A stretch of DNA of 28,731 nucleotides from a virus: IMG/VR virus record IMGVR_UViG_3300025626_000100, positions 1-28,731 of that record, one strand, 5' to 3'. The notes below the pieces were generated by a model, which saw only the letters and a program-made list of their open reading frames with translations, ran no database searches and had not been told where the DNA came from. Below are positions 1 to 8,314 of this stretch, piece after piece; position 1 is the first letter of the stretch, and every line of letters begins with the position of its first letter. Both the position numbers and the translations under genes were made by a program.

Positions 1-1
1 A

Positions 2-505
2 GCTGAGCTATTTTTTGAGGACGTTTTAATGGCTTGCGTATTTTACGGGATGCCTATACTAGCAGAGAATAATAAGCCTAGGCTTCTTTATCACTTCAAG
101 AATAGAGGATACAGGCATTACTCATTAAACAGGCCAGATAAAGCCACTAGGAAGCTCTCAGGCTCCGAAAAAGAGCTAGGGGGTATACCTAACTCATCTG
201 AGGCAGTAAAACAAGCACACGCAGCCGCTATTGAGACTTTTATAGAGAAATATGTTGGCATAGACACTGAAGGCGTATATAGATCTCCTGATGAGATGGG
301 GACAATGTATTTTAGTAAGACACTTCAAGACTGGGCTAGGTTTGATATAAACAATAGAACTAAATTTGATGCCTCAATAAGCTCAGGATTAGCTATAATG
401 GCTAACCAGCAGCATCTATATAAAAACGTTAAAAAAGAGTCCAAAATAAGCATTAACTTTGCAAGATATAATAATAACGGAATATCTAGTAAATTAATTA
501 GATGA
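2..505 (+). CDS. terL: Terminase large subunit, C-terminal part (partial at left edge)
   Basis: The reading frame is open from base 2 into the window with no stop, and the residues before the first internal ATG at base 29 (AELFFEDVL) read as normal protein, so the gene begins outside the window. The visible part fits the C-terminal nuclease region of the phage packaging motor, which cuts concatemeric DNA and drives it through the portal. The stretch KFDASISSGLAIMA (Asp codon at 368-370) looks like the last catalytic Asp plus following helix of the RNase H-like nuclease. The ATPase motifs would lie upstream and cannot be checked. The stop overlaps the portal start as ATGA at 502-505, which suggests translational coupling, and the position directly before the portal is the usual one for terL. 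The call combines context with C-terminal sequence style. Confidence 0.8.
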   Translation, partial: AELFFEDVLMACVFYGMPILAENNKPRLLYHFKNRGYRHYSLNRPDKATRKLSGSEKELGGIPNSSEAVKQAHAAAIETFIEKYVGIDTEGVYRSPDEMGTMYFSKTLQDWARFDINNRTKFDASISSGLAIMANQQHLYKNVKKESKISINFARYNNNGISSKLIR

Positions 506-2922
506 AAGAGATAAATATATCTATTAACCCATCTTCTTTTCCAAGTCAATATGTTCCTGATTCTATAAAGAAAACCAATGAATTTGGTCTTAAGATAGGT
601 CAGGCGATTCAGTATGAATGGTTCAGAAAAGACAATGGAGGTTCTAAGTTTTACGATCAATGGGATTCTTTCCATAAATTAAGGCTTTACGCAAGAGCAG
701 AGCAATCTGTAGGAAAATACAAAAACGAATTATCAATAGATGGTGATTTGTCACACTTGAACTTGGATTGGACACCTGTGCCTATTATACCTAAGTTTAT
801 AGATATAGTAGTTAATGGAATGTCTGATAGATTATTCGATGTAAAGGCATACGCACAAGATGCATTATCTGCTGATAACAGGAATAAGTACCAAGAAAAC
901 CTTGAGGCTGATATGGTTTCAAAGGATTTATTAAGTCAAATAAAGGAGGATTTTAATGTTGATGCATTCAATACTAATCCTGACGATTTACCAGAGAATG
1001 ATGACGAGCTTTCATTGCATATGCAGTTGAGTTATAAGTCATCAATAGAGCTAGCTCAAGAAGCAGCAATAAACACTGTTCTGTCTGAGAACCACTATGA
1101 AGATACACGAAAAAGAGTAATATATGATTTAACCACGGTAGGGATTGGGATTACTAAGCATGAGTTCCTGCCTGGGGCAGGTGTTGTGGCTAAGTACGTA
1201 GACCCTGCTAATGTGGTATATAGCTACACAGAGGATCCAAACTTTAAGGATTGCTTCTACTGGGGTGAAGTAAAAACAGTCCCTATAAATGAGGTACTTA
1301 AAATAGACCCAGACTTAAGCAAGGACGATCTAGAAAAGATCGCACAATCAAGCTCACAGTGGCACGACCACTTTAATGCTACTCAGTTTTATAACAATTC
1401 GTTATTTAACAATGACACGGTTACATTACTCTACTATAACTACAAGACCACCAAGAAATTTGTTTACAAGCAGAAGGGTGAGAAGGTAATACAGAAAGAT
1501 GATGAGTTTAATCCTCCATCAGAAATGATGGAAGAGAGAGGCTTTGAAAAAGTAGAAAAAACCATAGACGTTTGGTACGAGGGCGTTATGGTAATGGGAA
1601 CAAATATAATACTTAAGTGGAATATGTCTGAGAATATGGTTAGACCTAAGTCTGCCTCTCAACATGCTACACCTAATTATATCGCATGTGCACCTAGAAT
1701 GTATAAAGGTAAGATAGAGTCTACGTTAAGACGTATGATTCCATTTGCTGATCTTATACAGATGACGCACATGAAGCTTCAGCAAGTTATACAGAAGGTT
1801 GTACCGGATGGTGTGTTCATTGACGCTGATGGGCTTAATGAGGTTGATTTAGGTAATGGGTCTGCTTACAACCCAGAGGACGCCTTAAGGTTATACTTCC
1901 AAACAGGTAGTGTAATAGGTAGAAGTTTTACTGGAGACGGAGACTTTAATAATGCTAGAGTTCCAATTCAAGAGCTAGCTAAGAACTCAGCACAAGGGAA
2001 AATATCTAGCTTAATAGGTAGTTATAATCACTACCTCCAAATGCTTAGAGATGTAACAGGCTTAAACGAAGCAAGAGACGGGTCTATGCCAGACCCCAAT
2101 TCATTGGTTGGTTTACAGAAAATGGCCGCATTAAACAGTAATACCGCAACAAGACATATACTAGATGCAAGCTTAGATATCAGCAGGGATTTAGCCGTAG
2201 CGCTAACGTCTAGGATATCTGACGCACTAGAGTATTACCCGTACAAGGAAGAGTTTGTTATGCAGATTGGTAAGTATAACGTAGACTTGCTTAACGATAT
2301 AAGAGACTTACATATATATGACTTTGGTATATTTATAGAGATGGCTCCAGATGAGGAAGAGAAGCAACAGTTAGAGGCAAACATACAGGTTGCGCTATCT
2401 AGAGATTCTATTGATCTTGATGATGCTATTGATATAAGAGAGGTCAGAGATACGAAATTAGCTAACCAACTATTAAAGGTTAAGCGAAAGAAAAAAGAGA
2501 AGAAAAAACAGGAGTATGAGATGCAGAAAATGCAATCTCAACAACAGGCTCAGATGCAGTCACAACAAATGGCGGCTCAAACATCGGCTCAAAAACTCCA
2601 GATGGAGACCCAGTCAGAGATGCAGATTGCGCAAGCAAAGGCAGGATTTGATATTGAGAGAATGCGTGGAGAGGCTCAAATAAAGTCTGAGTTGATGAAG
2701 CTTGAGTTTGACTTAAACATGCAATTAAAAGGTGTTGAAGTTAAGGCATTAAGTGATAGAGAAGATCTTAAGGAGAAGTCTAAAGATAATAGAATAAGTA
2801 AACAAAACACACAGCAATCTAAATTAATAGAACAAAGACAGAAGGATTTACCTCCTATTAACTTTGAGTCTAACGAAGACACCCTAGATGGGTTTGATCT
2901 TGCTGAGTTTGAACCTAGATAA
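502..2922 (+). CDS. Portal protein
   Basis: This 806-aa protein is the likely dodecameric portal at the unique capsid vertex, through which DNA enters and leaves. Evidence is its place between terL and the scaffold/capsid genes, and its size, which matches the long portals of crAss-like and T7-like podoviruses. The central region (about residues 400-560) has helix-rich stretches such as FADLIQMTHMKLQQVIQKV and DVTGLNEARDGSMPDP, reminiscent of portal stem/wing segments. From about residue 650 to 780 the sequence becomes a highly charged Lys run followed by Gln/Met/Ala-rich coiled coil, typical of a portal barrel or C-terminal tail. The end (FDLAEFEPR) is acidic. The start overlaps the terL stop by four bases. 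No enzymatic motif is visible. Confidence 0.85.
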   Translation: MKEINISINPSSFPSQYVPDSIKKTNEFGLKIGQAIQYEWFRKDNGGSKFYDQWDSFHKLRLYARAEQSVGKYKNELSIDGDLSHLNLDWTPVPIIPKFIDIVVNGMSDRLFDVKAYAQDALSADNRNKYQENLEADMVSKDLLSQIKEDFNVDAFNTNPDDLPENDDELSLHMQLSYKSSIELAQEAAINTVLSENHYEDTRKRVIYDLTTVGIGITKHEFLPGAGVVAKYVDPANVVYSYTEDPNFKDCFYWGEVKTVPINEVLKIDPDLSKDDLEKIAQSSSQWHDHFNATQFYNNSLFNNDTVTLLYYNYKTTKKFVYKQKGEKVIQKDDEFNPPSEMMEERGFEKVEKTIDVWYEGVMVMGTNIILKWNMSENMVRPKSASQHATPNYIACAPRMYKGKIESTLRRMIPFADLIQMTHMKLQQVIQKVVPDGVFIDADGLNEVDLGNGSAYNPEDALRLYFQTGSVIGRSFTGDGDFNNARVPIQELAKNSAQGKISSLIGSYNHYLQMLRDVTGLNEARDGSMPDPNSLVGLQKMAALNSNTATRHILDASLDISRDLAVALTSRISDALEYYPYKEEFVMQIGKYNVDLLNDIRDLHIYDFGIFIEMAPDEEEKQQLEANIQVALSRDSIDLDDAIDIREVRDTKLANQLLKVKRKKKEKKKQEYEMQKMQSQQQAQMQSQQMAAQTSAQKLQMETQSEMQIAQAKAGFDIERMRGEAQIKSELMKLEFDLNMQLKGVEVKALSDREDLKEKSKDNRISKQNTQQSKLIEQRQKDLPPINFESNEDTLDGFDLAEFEPR

Positions 2923-2923
2923 T

Positions 2924-3241
2924 ATGAGTACTATAAAAAGAAAAAGAAAAAAGCATTTAAGAAGTCTTGAGCGAAACAGTTCAGGAAGAAATGCTACTGT
3001 AAAAATGGGTACATATAGTGGCGATAATAAGTATTATGCTGCACCTACTATTACATTTAAAGGTAACGAACCTGAAAAACCTCAAACTTTTCAACAAGCA
3101 TTAGAAGCAGGAGAGGTTTATGAGTTCAAATCTAGACGAAGAGCTGAACGATTTGCAGCAGGTTCTTGGAAAAAGGGAACGGCAAAAAGAGAAGCTATGA
3201 AGGCTTACAGGCAAAATAGAAAATCAATAAAAGGAAGATAA
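2924..3241 (+). CDS. Small basic protein between portal and scaffold, unknown function
   Basis: This is a 105-aa, Lys/Arg-rich protein beginning MSTIKRKRKKHLRSLERN. An in-frame ATG at 2888 would overlap the portal by 35 bases; the start at 2924, one base after the portal stop, is preferred because it gives a normal soluble N-terminus and tight spacing. The strong positive charge at both ends (RKRKKH near the start, RQNRKSIKGR at the end) suggests binding to DNA or to the acidic scaffold, but I do not recognise a family. Its place between portal and scaffold suggests a head-assembly role. Confidence 0.7.
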   Translation: MSTIKRKRKKHLRSLERNSSGRNATVKMGTYSGDNKYYAAPTITFKGNEPEKPQTFQQALEAGEVYEFKSRRRAERFAAGSWKKGTAKREAMKAYRQNRKSIKGR

Positions 3242-3274
3242 ATTCTTCTTTAAAAAACAAATAATACTAATGCG

Positions 3275-3282
3275 TATTTTTG
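3275..3282 (+). promoter_or_regulatory. Bacteroidetes-type -7 promoter element (TATTTTTG)
   Basis: The sequence matches the Bacteroidetes sigma-ABfr -7 consensus TAnnTTTG at all six fixed positions and lies in the 61-base gap before the scaffold-like gene, 20 bases ahead of its ATG. No clear -33 TTG element is visible at the usual distance, so it is a partial promoter match. It would drive the scaffold and major capsid genes up to the terminator at 5830. Confidence 0.5.
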
Positions 3283-3302
3283 CGTCATAAATTAAATCAA
3301 AT

Positions 3303-4403
3303 ATGGAATTAAAAGTAAAAGCGGTCCCCGGACCAGGTGAGAAGTCTGTACAAGAAGTTGAAGAAACTTTATTGGAACAGCATGAAGAGACTACTACCGA
3401 TGTTGAAGAAACAAAAGAAGTTGATCAACAACCTGTAGAAGAAGAAGTTACTGCTGACGAAGAGGTTGTCAGTGAAGCCGAAGAATTTGGCGAAGAGGAC
3501 GTTCTTTCATTTATTAAGAGTAAATATAACAAGGACATTGCATCTGTTGATGATTTGTTTTCTAAGGAAACACAAGAGTTACCAGAGGATGTGTCTGCGT
3601 TCTTAAATTATAAAAAAGAAACCGGGCGAGGTATCAATGATTTTATGAAGCTACAGGCTGATTTTGATCAAATGAAACCAGACCAGTTATTGCGTGATTA
3701 TTATGCTTCAACAGAGGAGGATCTTGATTCAGAAGATATTGAATATCTTATGAGTGAGAAGTTTTCTTATGACGATGAGCTAGATGATGAATCAGAGGTT
3801 AAGCAGAAGAAGATCGCAAAAAAAAGAGAACTTGCTAAGGCAAAGAAATATTTTAACGAATTGAAGGAGACGTACAAGGTTCCGGTTGAGTCAACTGGTG
3901 TTCCTGTCAATGATGATGAGTTAGAGTCTTACAACGCTTACAAGGAGTATATATCACAATCGCAAAATGTTCAAGAGGAGAATCAAAAGCGCTCTGAGTA
4001 TTTTCAGAAAAAAACAGAAGAATTGTTCAACGATGAATTCAAAGGTTTTGAATTTAAAGTCGGAGATCAAAAGATGAGTTTTAGTCCTGGAGATGCAGTC
4101 GAAGTGAAGAAAGTTCAGTCTGACGTAAACAACTTTATATCTAGATACCTAGATGATCAAGGTGTTATCAAAGACGCAGCAGGATATCACAAGGCATTAT
4201 CAGCAGCGATGAACCCTGATAAGTTAGCTGAGTTTTTCTACGAGAAAGGCAAGGCAGATGCTGTTGGAGATGTTTCAAGACAATCAAAGAATATAAACAT
4301 GGATGTCAGGTCATCACCTCAGCAATTAAAAGACAACTCAGGATTCAAGATTCGAGCCGTAGATCAAGACAGTGGGCGTGGTTTAAAAATTAAAAAACGT
4401 TAA
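3303..4403 (+). CDS. Capsid scaffold-like acidic protein
   Basis: A 366-aa, strongly acidic and helical protein located directly before the major capsid gene, where tailed phages usually encode the scaffold that templates procapsid assembly. About the first 70 residues are almost entirely Glu/Asp/Val/Thr and likely disordered. Residues about 70-300 are charged and helix-forming. The C-terminal end (about residues 340-366, ending GRGLKIKKR) turns basic, the usual pattern for a scaffold whose basic tail contacts the capsid protein. No protease motif is seen. Function is inferred from position and composition; sequence homology was not established. Confidence 0.7.
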   Translation: MELKVKAVPGPGEKSVQEVEETLLEQHEETTTDVEETKEVDQQPVEEEVTADEEVVSEAEEFGEEDVLSFIKSKYNKDIASVDDLFSKETQELPEDVSAFLNYKKETGRGINDFMKLQADFDQMKPDQLLRDYYASTEEDLDSEDIEYLMSEKFSYDDELDDESEVKQKKIAKKRELAKAKKYFNELKETYKVPVESTGVPVNDDELESYNAYKEYISQSQNVQEENQKRSEYFQKKTEELFNDEFKGFEFKVGDQKMSFSPGDAVEVKKVQSDVNNFISRYLDDQGVIKDAAGYHKALSAAMNPDKLAEFFYEKGKADAVGDVSRQSKNINMDVRSSPQQLKDNSGFKIRAVDQDSGRGLKIKKR

Positions 4404-4424
4404 ACATTAAAAAAAACAAAAATT

Positions 4425-5816
4425 ATGGCACTTACAGTGAACCCAACTCCTGGATTTAGCTTACAACCGACTCCGTCGCAAGTAGCAACTCCTGGATCTT
4501 ACATTGCAGATTTTGACTTCTTAAGTCAATATCTACCTGATACGCACGAAGCAGAATTCGAGCGTTACGGAAACCGATCAGTCTCTTCTTTCTTACGTTT
4601 AGTAGGAGCTGAGATGCCTTCTAACTCTGACTTAATTAAGTGGTCTGAGCAAGGAAGATTACACATTAAATACACAAGCGTAACAAGCGGTGGAGCTGCA
4701 ACAGATAACACGGCTATCTTTACTATTGGTGATGCTGGAATTACAGCTGCAGCTGTTAGAGTAGGACAAACAGTTATGATCTCTGATAATACTGCTGCTT
4801 CTACATTAAACAACAAAGGTATCGTAACTGCGGTTAGCGGACTTACTTTTACTGTTGCTTTTTACGAGGCAGGTGGTCAAGAGAACTACGCAGGATCAGT
4901 TACTGTATTCATTTACGGTTCTGAATTCAAGAAAGGATCTAACGGCATGGAAGGTGCTTTAGAAGCTGAGAGCGAAATTTTCGAGAACTCTCCAATCATC
5001 ATCAAAGATAAGTACACTGTATCTGGATCAGATATGGCACAAATCGGATGGGTTGAAGTAACAACTGAGAACGGAGCAAGCGGATACTTATGGTACTTAA
5101 AGTCTGAGCACGAAACTCGTCTACGTTTTGAGGATTACTTAGAGACAGCTATGATTGAAGCAGTACCTGCTGAGGCTGGTTCTGGAGCAATTGCTGCTGC
5201 TGGAGATTTAGGAAACAAAGGATCTGAAGGTCTTTTATATGTACTAGAAAACAGAGGAAACGTTGCCGCTGGAGCTTTAGCTGATTTAACTGAATGGGAC
5301 GCAGTAGTTGCACGTTTAGACAAGCAAGGATCTATTGAAGAAAATGTATTATTTGTTGACAGAGATTTCTCTTTCGAGATTGACAACATGTTAGCAGCGC
5401 AAAACAACTTTGGTTCTTCAGGAGCTTCTTATGGTTTGTTTGACAATGATACAGACATGGCTCTAAACTTAGGTTTCTCTGGATTCCGTAGAGGATACGA
5501 CTTCTATAAGTCTGACTGGAAATACTTAAACGATGCTACTATGCGTGGTGGAATTACAGGTGGAGCGATCAATGGTGTATTAGTTCCTGCTGGATCTACT
5601 TCAGTATATGATCAAGTTTTAGGTAAAAACGCTAAGAGACCATTCTTACACGTACGTTACCGAGCTTCTGAAGCTGAAGATCGTAAGATGAAATCATGGG
5701 TTGTTGGTTCAGCTGGTGGTGCATCAAATAGCGATAAAGATGCTATGGAAGTACACTTCTTATCTGAGAGAGCTCTTTGTACTTTAGGTGCAAATAACTT
5801 CTTCTTATTTAAGTAA
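4425..5816 (+). CDS. Major capsid protein
   Basis: This 463-aa protein follows the scaffold-like gene and ends just before a strong terminator, as expected for the most abundant virion protein. Codon use looks more uniform than in neighbouring genes (frequent TTA, GGA, TCT, GCT), consistent with high expression. Residues about 1-90 are N-terminal arm-like, and residues about 85-170 form a Gly/Thr/Val-rich beta module (VRVGQTV...IVTAVSGLTFTV). The remainder has the mixed alpha/beta look of an HK97-fold shell protein, ending in VHFLSERALCTLGANNFFLFK. The A-rich leader before the ATG (runs of A at 4406-4420) is typical of Bacteroidetes translation starts. The call is from position, length and style. 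Confidence 0.85.
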   Translation: MALTVNPTPGFSLQPTPSQVATPGSYIADFDFLSQYLPDTHEAEFERYGNRSVSSFLRLVGAEMPSNSDLIKWSEQGRLHIKYTSVTSGGAATDNTAIFTIGDAGITAAAVRVGQTVMISDNTAASTLNNKGIVTAVSGLTFTVAFYEAGGQENYAGSVTVFIYGSEFKKGSNGMEGALEAESEIFENSPIIIKDKYTVSGSDMAQIGWVEVTTENGASGYLWYLKSEHETRLRFEDYLETAMIEAVPAEAGSGAIAAAGDLGNKGSEGLLYVLENRGNVAAGALADLTEWDAVVARLDKQGSIEENVLFVDRDFSFEIDNMLAAQNNFGSSGASYGLFDNDTDMALNLGFSGFRRGYDFYKSDWKYLNDATMRGGITGGAINGVLVPAGSTSVYDQVLGKNAKRPFLHVRYRASEAEDRKMKSWVVGSAGGASNSDKDAMEVHFLSERALCTLGANNFFLFK

Positions 5817-5829
5817 GATTAAACTATAA

Positions 5830-5862
5830 GGGGGGACCGCAACAAAGCGGTCTCTCTTTTTT
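5830..5862 (+). terminator. Rho-independent terminator after the capsid gene
   Basis: A GC-rich hairpin with stem GACCGC/GCGGTC (extendable outward with GGG against TCTC by wobble pairs) and loop AACAAA is followed by TCTCTTTTTT. It sits 13 bases after the capsid stop and would end the scaffold-capsid transcript. Confidence 0.88.
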
Positions 5863-5884
5863 ATAAACTTTAAATTAAATTAAA

Positions 5885-6628
5885 ATGAAAAAACAAGCAG
5901 TCCTTAAGGACAGAACTTACCGATTACTAGGAGCAACCGCTCCATTAAGTTACTCACTTAACACAAGAAATTCAAGAAGAAAACCATTGCTACACTTTGA
6001 CGGTCAGTCAAATAGAGCATTGAGGTATGCTTCAAACCAACAATCACCATTTGAGGATGATCAGGATGGAAATGCTATTTTAGAGCCCGTTGTATTTGAT
6101 AGAGGGATGTTAAGCGTTCCAAAAACAAACCCAATACTACAGGAGTTCTTATCATTACACCCAGGGAATGGATCTATTTTCGATGAAATTGATGGAGAGA
6201 AAGATGCCAGCGTACAAGTTGAGGATTTAGATTACCAATTAGAGGCACAAATTCAGGCCCGTGATTTAGGTATCGAAATGCTAGAAACAATTGGGCGAGT
6301 GGTATTATCTCTAAACATAGATAAGATGTCTACAGCTGAGTTAAAGAGAGACGTTAGGCTATACGCTAAGAACGATCCTCAAGACTTCTTAGATACACTT
6401 AATGATCCTATGCTTAAGATGCAAAACTTAGCATCTAAGTTAGTTGATCAAAAAATATTAATATTAAAAAACAGTGGCAAAGACATTTACTTCAATATTA
6501 AAGGAAACAAAACCAAGCTAATAAGTATTCCGTTCGGACAGAACGCTATTTATACATTAGCTACGTTCTTCCAGACAGATGATGGTATTGAGGTCATGAC
6601 AATGCTAGAAAACAAGTTAGAAGACTAA
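5885..6628 (+). CDS. Hypothetical protein following the capsid gene, probably virion-associated
   Basis: A 247-aa protein of unrecognised family. The N-terminal 45 residues are basic (RNSRRKPLLHF), the middle is acidic (FDEIDGEKDASVQVEDLDYQ), and the C-terminal half (about residues 140-247) looks like a compact alpha/beta domain. The gene lies between two intrinsic terminators, so its mRNA either comes by read-through past the capsid terminator or from its own promoter; no TAnnTTTG match was found in the 68-base gap, only an A/T-rich leader. Position within the head genes suggests an auxiliary capsid or head-completion protein, but nothing in the sequence proves it. Confidence 0.75.
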   Translation: MKKQAVLKDRTYRLLGATAPLSYSLNTRNSRRKPLLHFDGQSNRALRYASNQQSPFEDDQDGNAILEPVVFDRGMLSVPKTNPILQEFLSLHPGNGSIFDEIDGEKDASVQVEDLDYQLEAQIQARDLGIEMLETIGRVVLSLNIDKMSTAELKRDVRLYAKNDPQDFLDTLNDPMLKMQNLASKLVDQKILILKNSGKDIYFNIKGNKTKLISIPFGQNAIYTLATFFQTDDGIEVMTMLENKLED

Positions 6629-6639
6629 CACAATCAATA

Positions 6640-6672
6640 GGCCCTCCATTATCGGAGGGTTTATTTTTTTTT
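6640..6672 (+). terminator. Rho-independent terminator after the 247-aa gene
   Basis: Stem CCCTCC/GGAGGG with a short loop (ATTATC) is followed by TTTATTTTTTTTT. It lies 12 bases after the stop at 6628 and immediately upstream of the next promoter-like site. Confidence 0.85.
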
Positions 6673-6675
6673 AAG

Positions 6676-6683
6676 TATCTTTG
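6676..6683 (+). promoter_or_regulatory. Bacteroidetes-type -7 promoter element (TATCTTTG)
   Basis: A perfect match to TAnnTTTG immediately after a terminator and 16 bases before the next ATG at 6700. The arrangement terminator-promoter-gene supports a real transcription unit boundary; the predicted leader would be only about ten bases. No convincing -33 element is visible in the T-rich terminator tail upstream. Confidence 0.6.
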
Positions 6684-6699
6684 CGTAAATTATTACAAG

Positions 6700-7392
6700 A
6701 TGATAAACAGCGTAAGAAACACTGTACTTGCGGTTGCTAATAAACAAAATTTCGGGTATATCACACCAGCAGATTTTAACTTATATGCAAAGCAGGCACA
6801 ACTAGACTTGTTTGAGGATTACTTTTACAGTTACTCCCAACAGTTATATAAACAAAATGCAAGACGTTCAGGGAGCGGATATGCAGATATAGTAAAAGGA
6901 TTAGAGGAGGTTATAGATTCATTCTCGGTTCTAAACACTCCATCCGACACAAACGCACCATTGTATCCGTTACCACTAGATTATTATTTAATAAACTCAG
7001 TTAGATATGGAACTAGAGAGGTTGAGCGTGTATCAAACAATAAAATAATTCAGCTTTCATCTTCAAACCTAACGGCCCCTAACGCAACATTCCCGGCCTA
7101 TGTATTAAATGGGAATGATATAACGGTATATCCTGATACAATATTAACTGGTGTTACTTTGCAGTACATAAGAAAACCTTTAGATCCTAAGTGGACCTAT
7201 GCTACTCTTTCTGGTGGTGAACCAGTTTTCGATCAGGGTAGTTCTGATTATCAAGATTTTGAGTTACCAGAGTCTGATGAACCATCTTTGGTTGCTAAGA
7301 TACTACAGTACGCTGGAATATCTATAAGAGAGAAAGATGTTTACCAATTTGGCGTAAACGAGGAGACCATAGAACAACAAACACAACAGTAA
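6700..7392 (+). CDS. Putative head-tail connector / ring protein
   Basis: A 230-aa protein in the position where short-tailed phages encode head-completion or connector proteins, after the capsid and before the tail genes. The N-terminal 60 residues are helical (MINSVRNTVLAVANKQNFGY, then DFNLYAKQAQLDLFEDYF), a style I associate with virion structural proteins of marine Bacteroidetes phages. Residues about 90-180 are beta-rich. The protein ends in a Gln/Thr-rich tail (EETIEQQTQQ). It is the first gene after the promoter-like site at 6676 and is separated from the next gene by three bases. The function is inferred from position. Confidence 0.65.
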   Translation: MINSVRNTVLAVANKQNFGYITPADFNLYAKQAQLDLFEDYFYSYSQQLYKQNARRSGSGYADIVKGLEEVIDSFSVLNTPSDTNAPLYPLPLDYYLINSVRYGTREVERVSNNKIIQLSSSNLTAPNATFPAYVLNGNDITVYPDTILTGVTLQYIRKPLDPKWTYATLSGGEPVFDQGSSDYQDFELPESDEPSLVAKILQYAGISIREKDVYQFGVNEETIEQQTQQ

Positions 7393-7395
7393 GAC

Positions 7396-8313
7396 ATGGC
7401 ATATATAACAGGATATCAGTACTACGAGAACTCAGGTAATAACTGGGAAGAAGACAATTGGGGTAGTTACCAATACGTTAACTTAATTGACATTGTAAAC
7501 AACTTCATGCTAATGTATGTTGGGAATGATAAATTAATAAACAACGTTGAGCGATATAACGTATTATTTCACGCCAAGCGTGGCTTACAGGAGTTGAACT
7601 ACGACGCAATGAAGGAAACTAAGATCGTTGAACTTACGGTCTGTGACAATTTAAGAATAGTTCTACCACCAGATTTTGTAAACTGGGTTAGAATATCTCT
7701 ATACAAGGATGGTATATTAAGCCCTCTTTCTGAGAATATACAAACAAATTTCGCACAGAGTTACCTACAAGATAATGACTGTCGTGTTCTTTTTGACATA
7801 GATGGAGGTGTCTTAATAGGAACATCGTCTCTAGATGGAGACAGAATAGACGGTACTCAGAAGACACCTTACCTAGGCGATGGCAAGATGCACGGAAGAA
7901 TGGGTTACAATATAGATGGTAACTGGGTCTTTGATATGCCACTAGGGGGAAGAATGGGCCTCAACACTGAAACAGCAAATACCAACCCAACATTTAAGGT
8001 TGACAAAAAATTTGGTGTTGTAAACTTTAGCTCTCACATGGCAGATCAAACCATTGTTATAGAGTATGTTTCTGATGGAATGGAAAATGGAGACGACGCT
8101 AAAGTAAATGTCAATAAACTTTTTGAAGAATTTATATATGCTTACATAAAGTATTCAATACTTAGCAGTAAGTTTGGAATTCAGGAATACATAGTAAACA
8201 GGGCTAGAAAAGAAAAATCAGCACTATTAAGAAATGCTAAGCTCAGATTAAGCAATATTCACCCAGGTAGACTACTTATGAATTTAAGGGGTCAAAATAA
8301 ATGGATAAAATAG
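7396..8313 (+). CDS. Putative connector or tail-tube (ring) structural protein
   Basis: A 305-aa protein three bases after the previous gene and one base before the giant tail gene, so the three are almost certainly co-translated. Residues about 25-90 are helical and resemble the start of gp11-like tubular/connector proteins (FHAKRGLQELNYDA). Residues about 90-235 are beta-rich with Gly/Asp turns, and about 240-305 are helical and basic (KYSILSSKFGIQEYI, then AKLRLSNIHPGRLL). The helix-beta-helix order and position fit a ring between portal and tail in podoviruses. I see no enzymatic motif. Confidence 0.65.
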   Translation: MAYITGYQYYENSGNNWEEDNWGSYQYVNLIDIVNNFMLMYVGNDKLINNVERYNVLFHAKRGLQELNYDAMKETKIVELTVCDNLRIVLPPDFVNWVRISLYKDGILSPLSENIQTNFAQSYLQDNDCRVLFDIDGGVLIGTSSLDGDRIDGTQKTPYLGDGKMHGRMGYNIDGNWVFDMPLGGRMGLNTETANTNPTFKVDKKFGVVNFSSHMADQTIVIEYVSDGMENGDDAKVNVNKLFEEFIYAYIKYSILSSKFGIQEYIVNRARKEKSALLRNAKLRLSNIHPGRLLMNLRGQNKWIK

Positions 8314-8314
8314 A

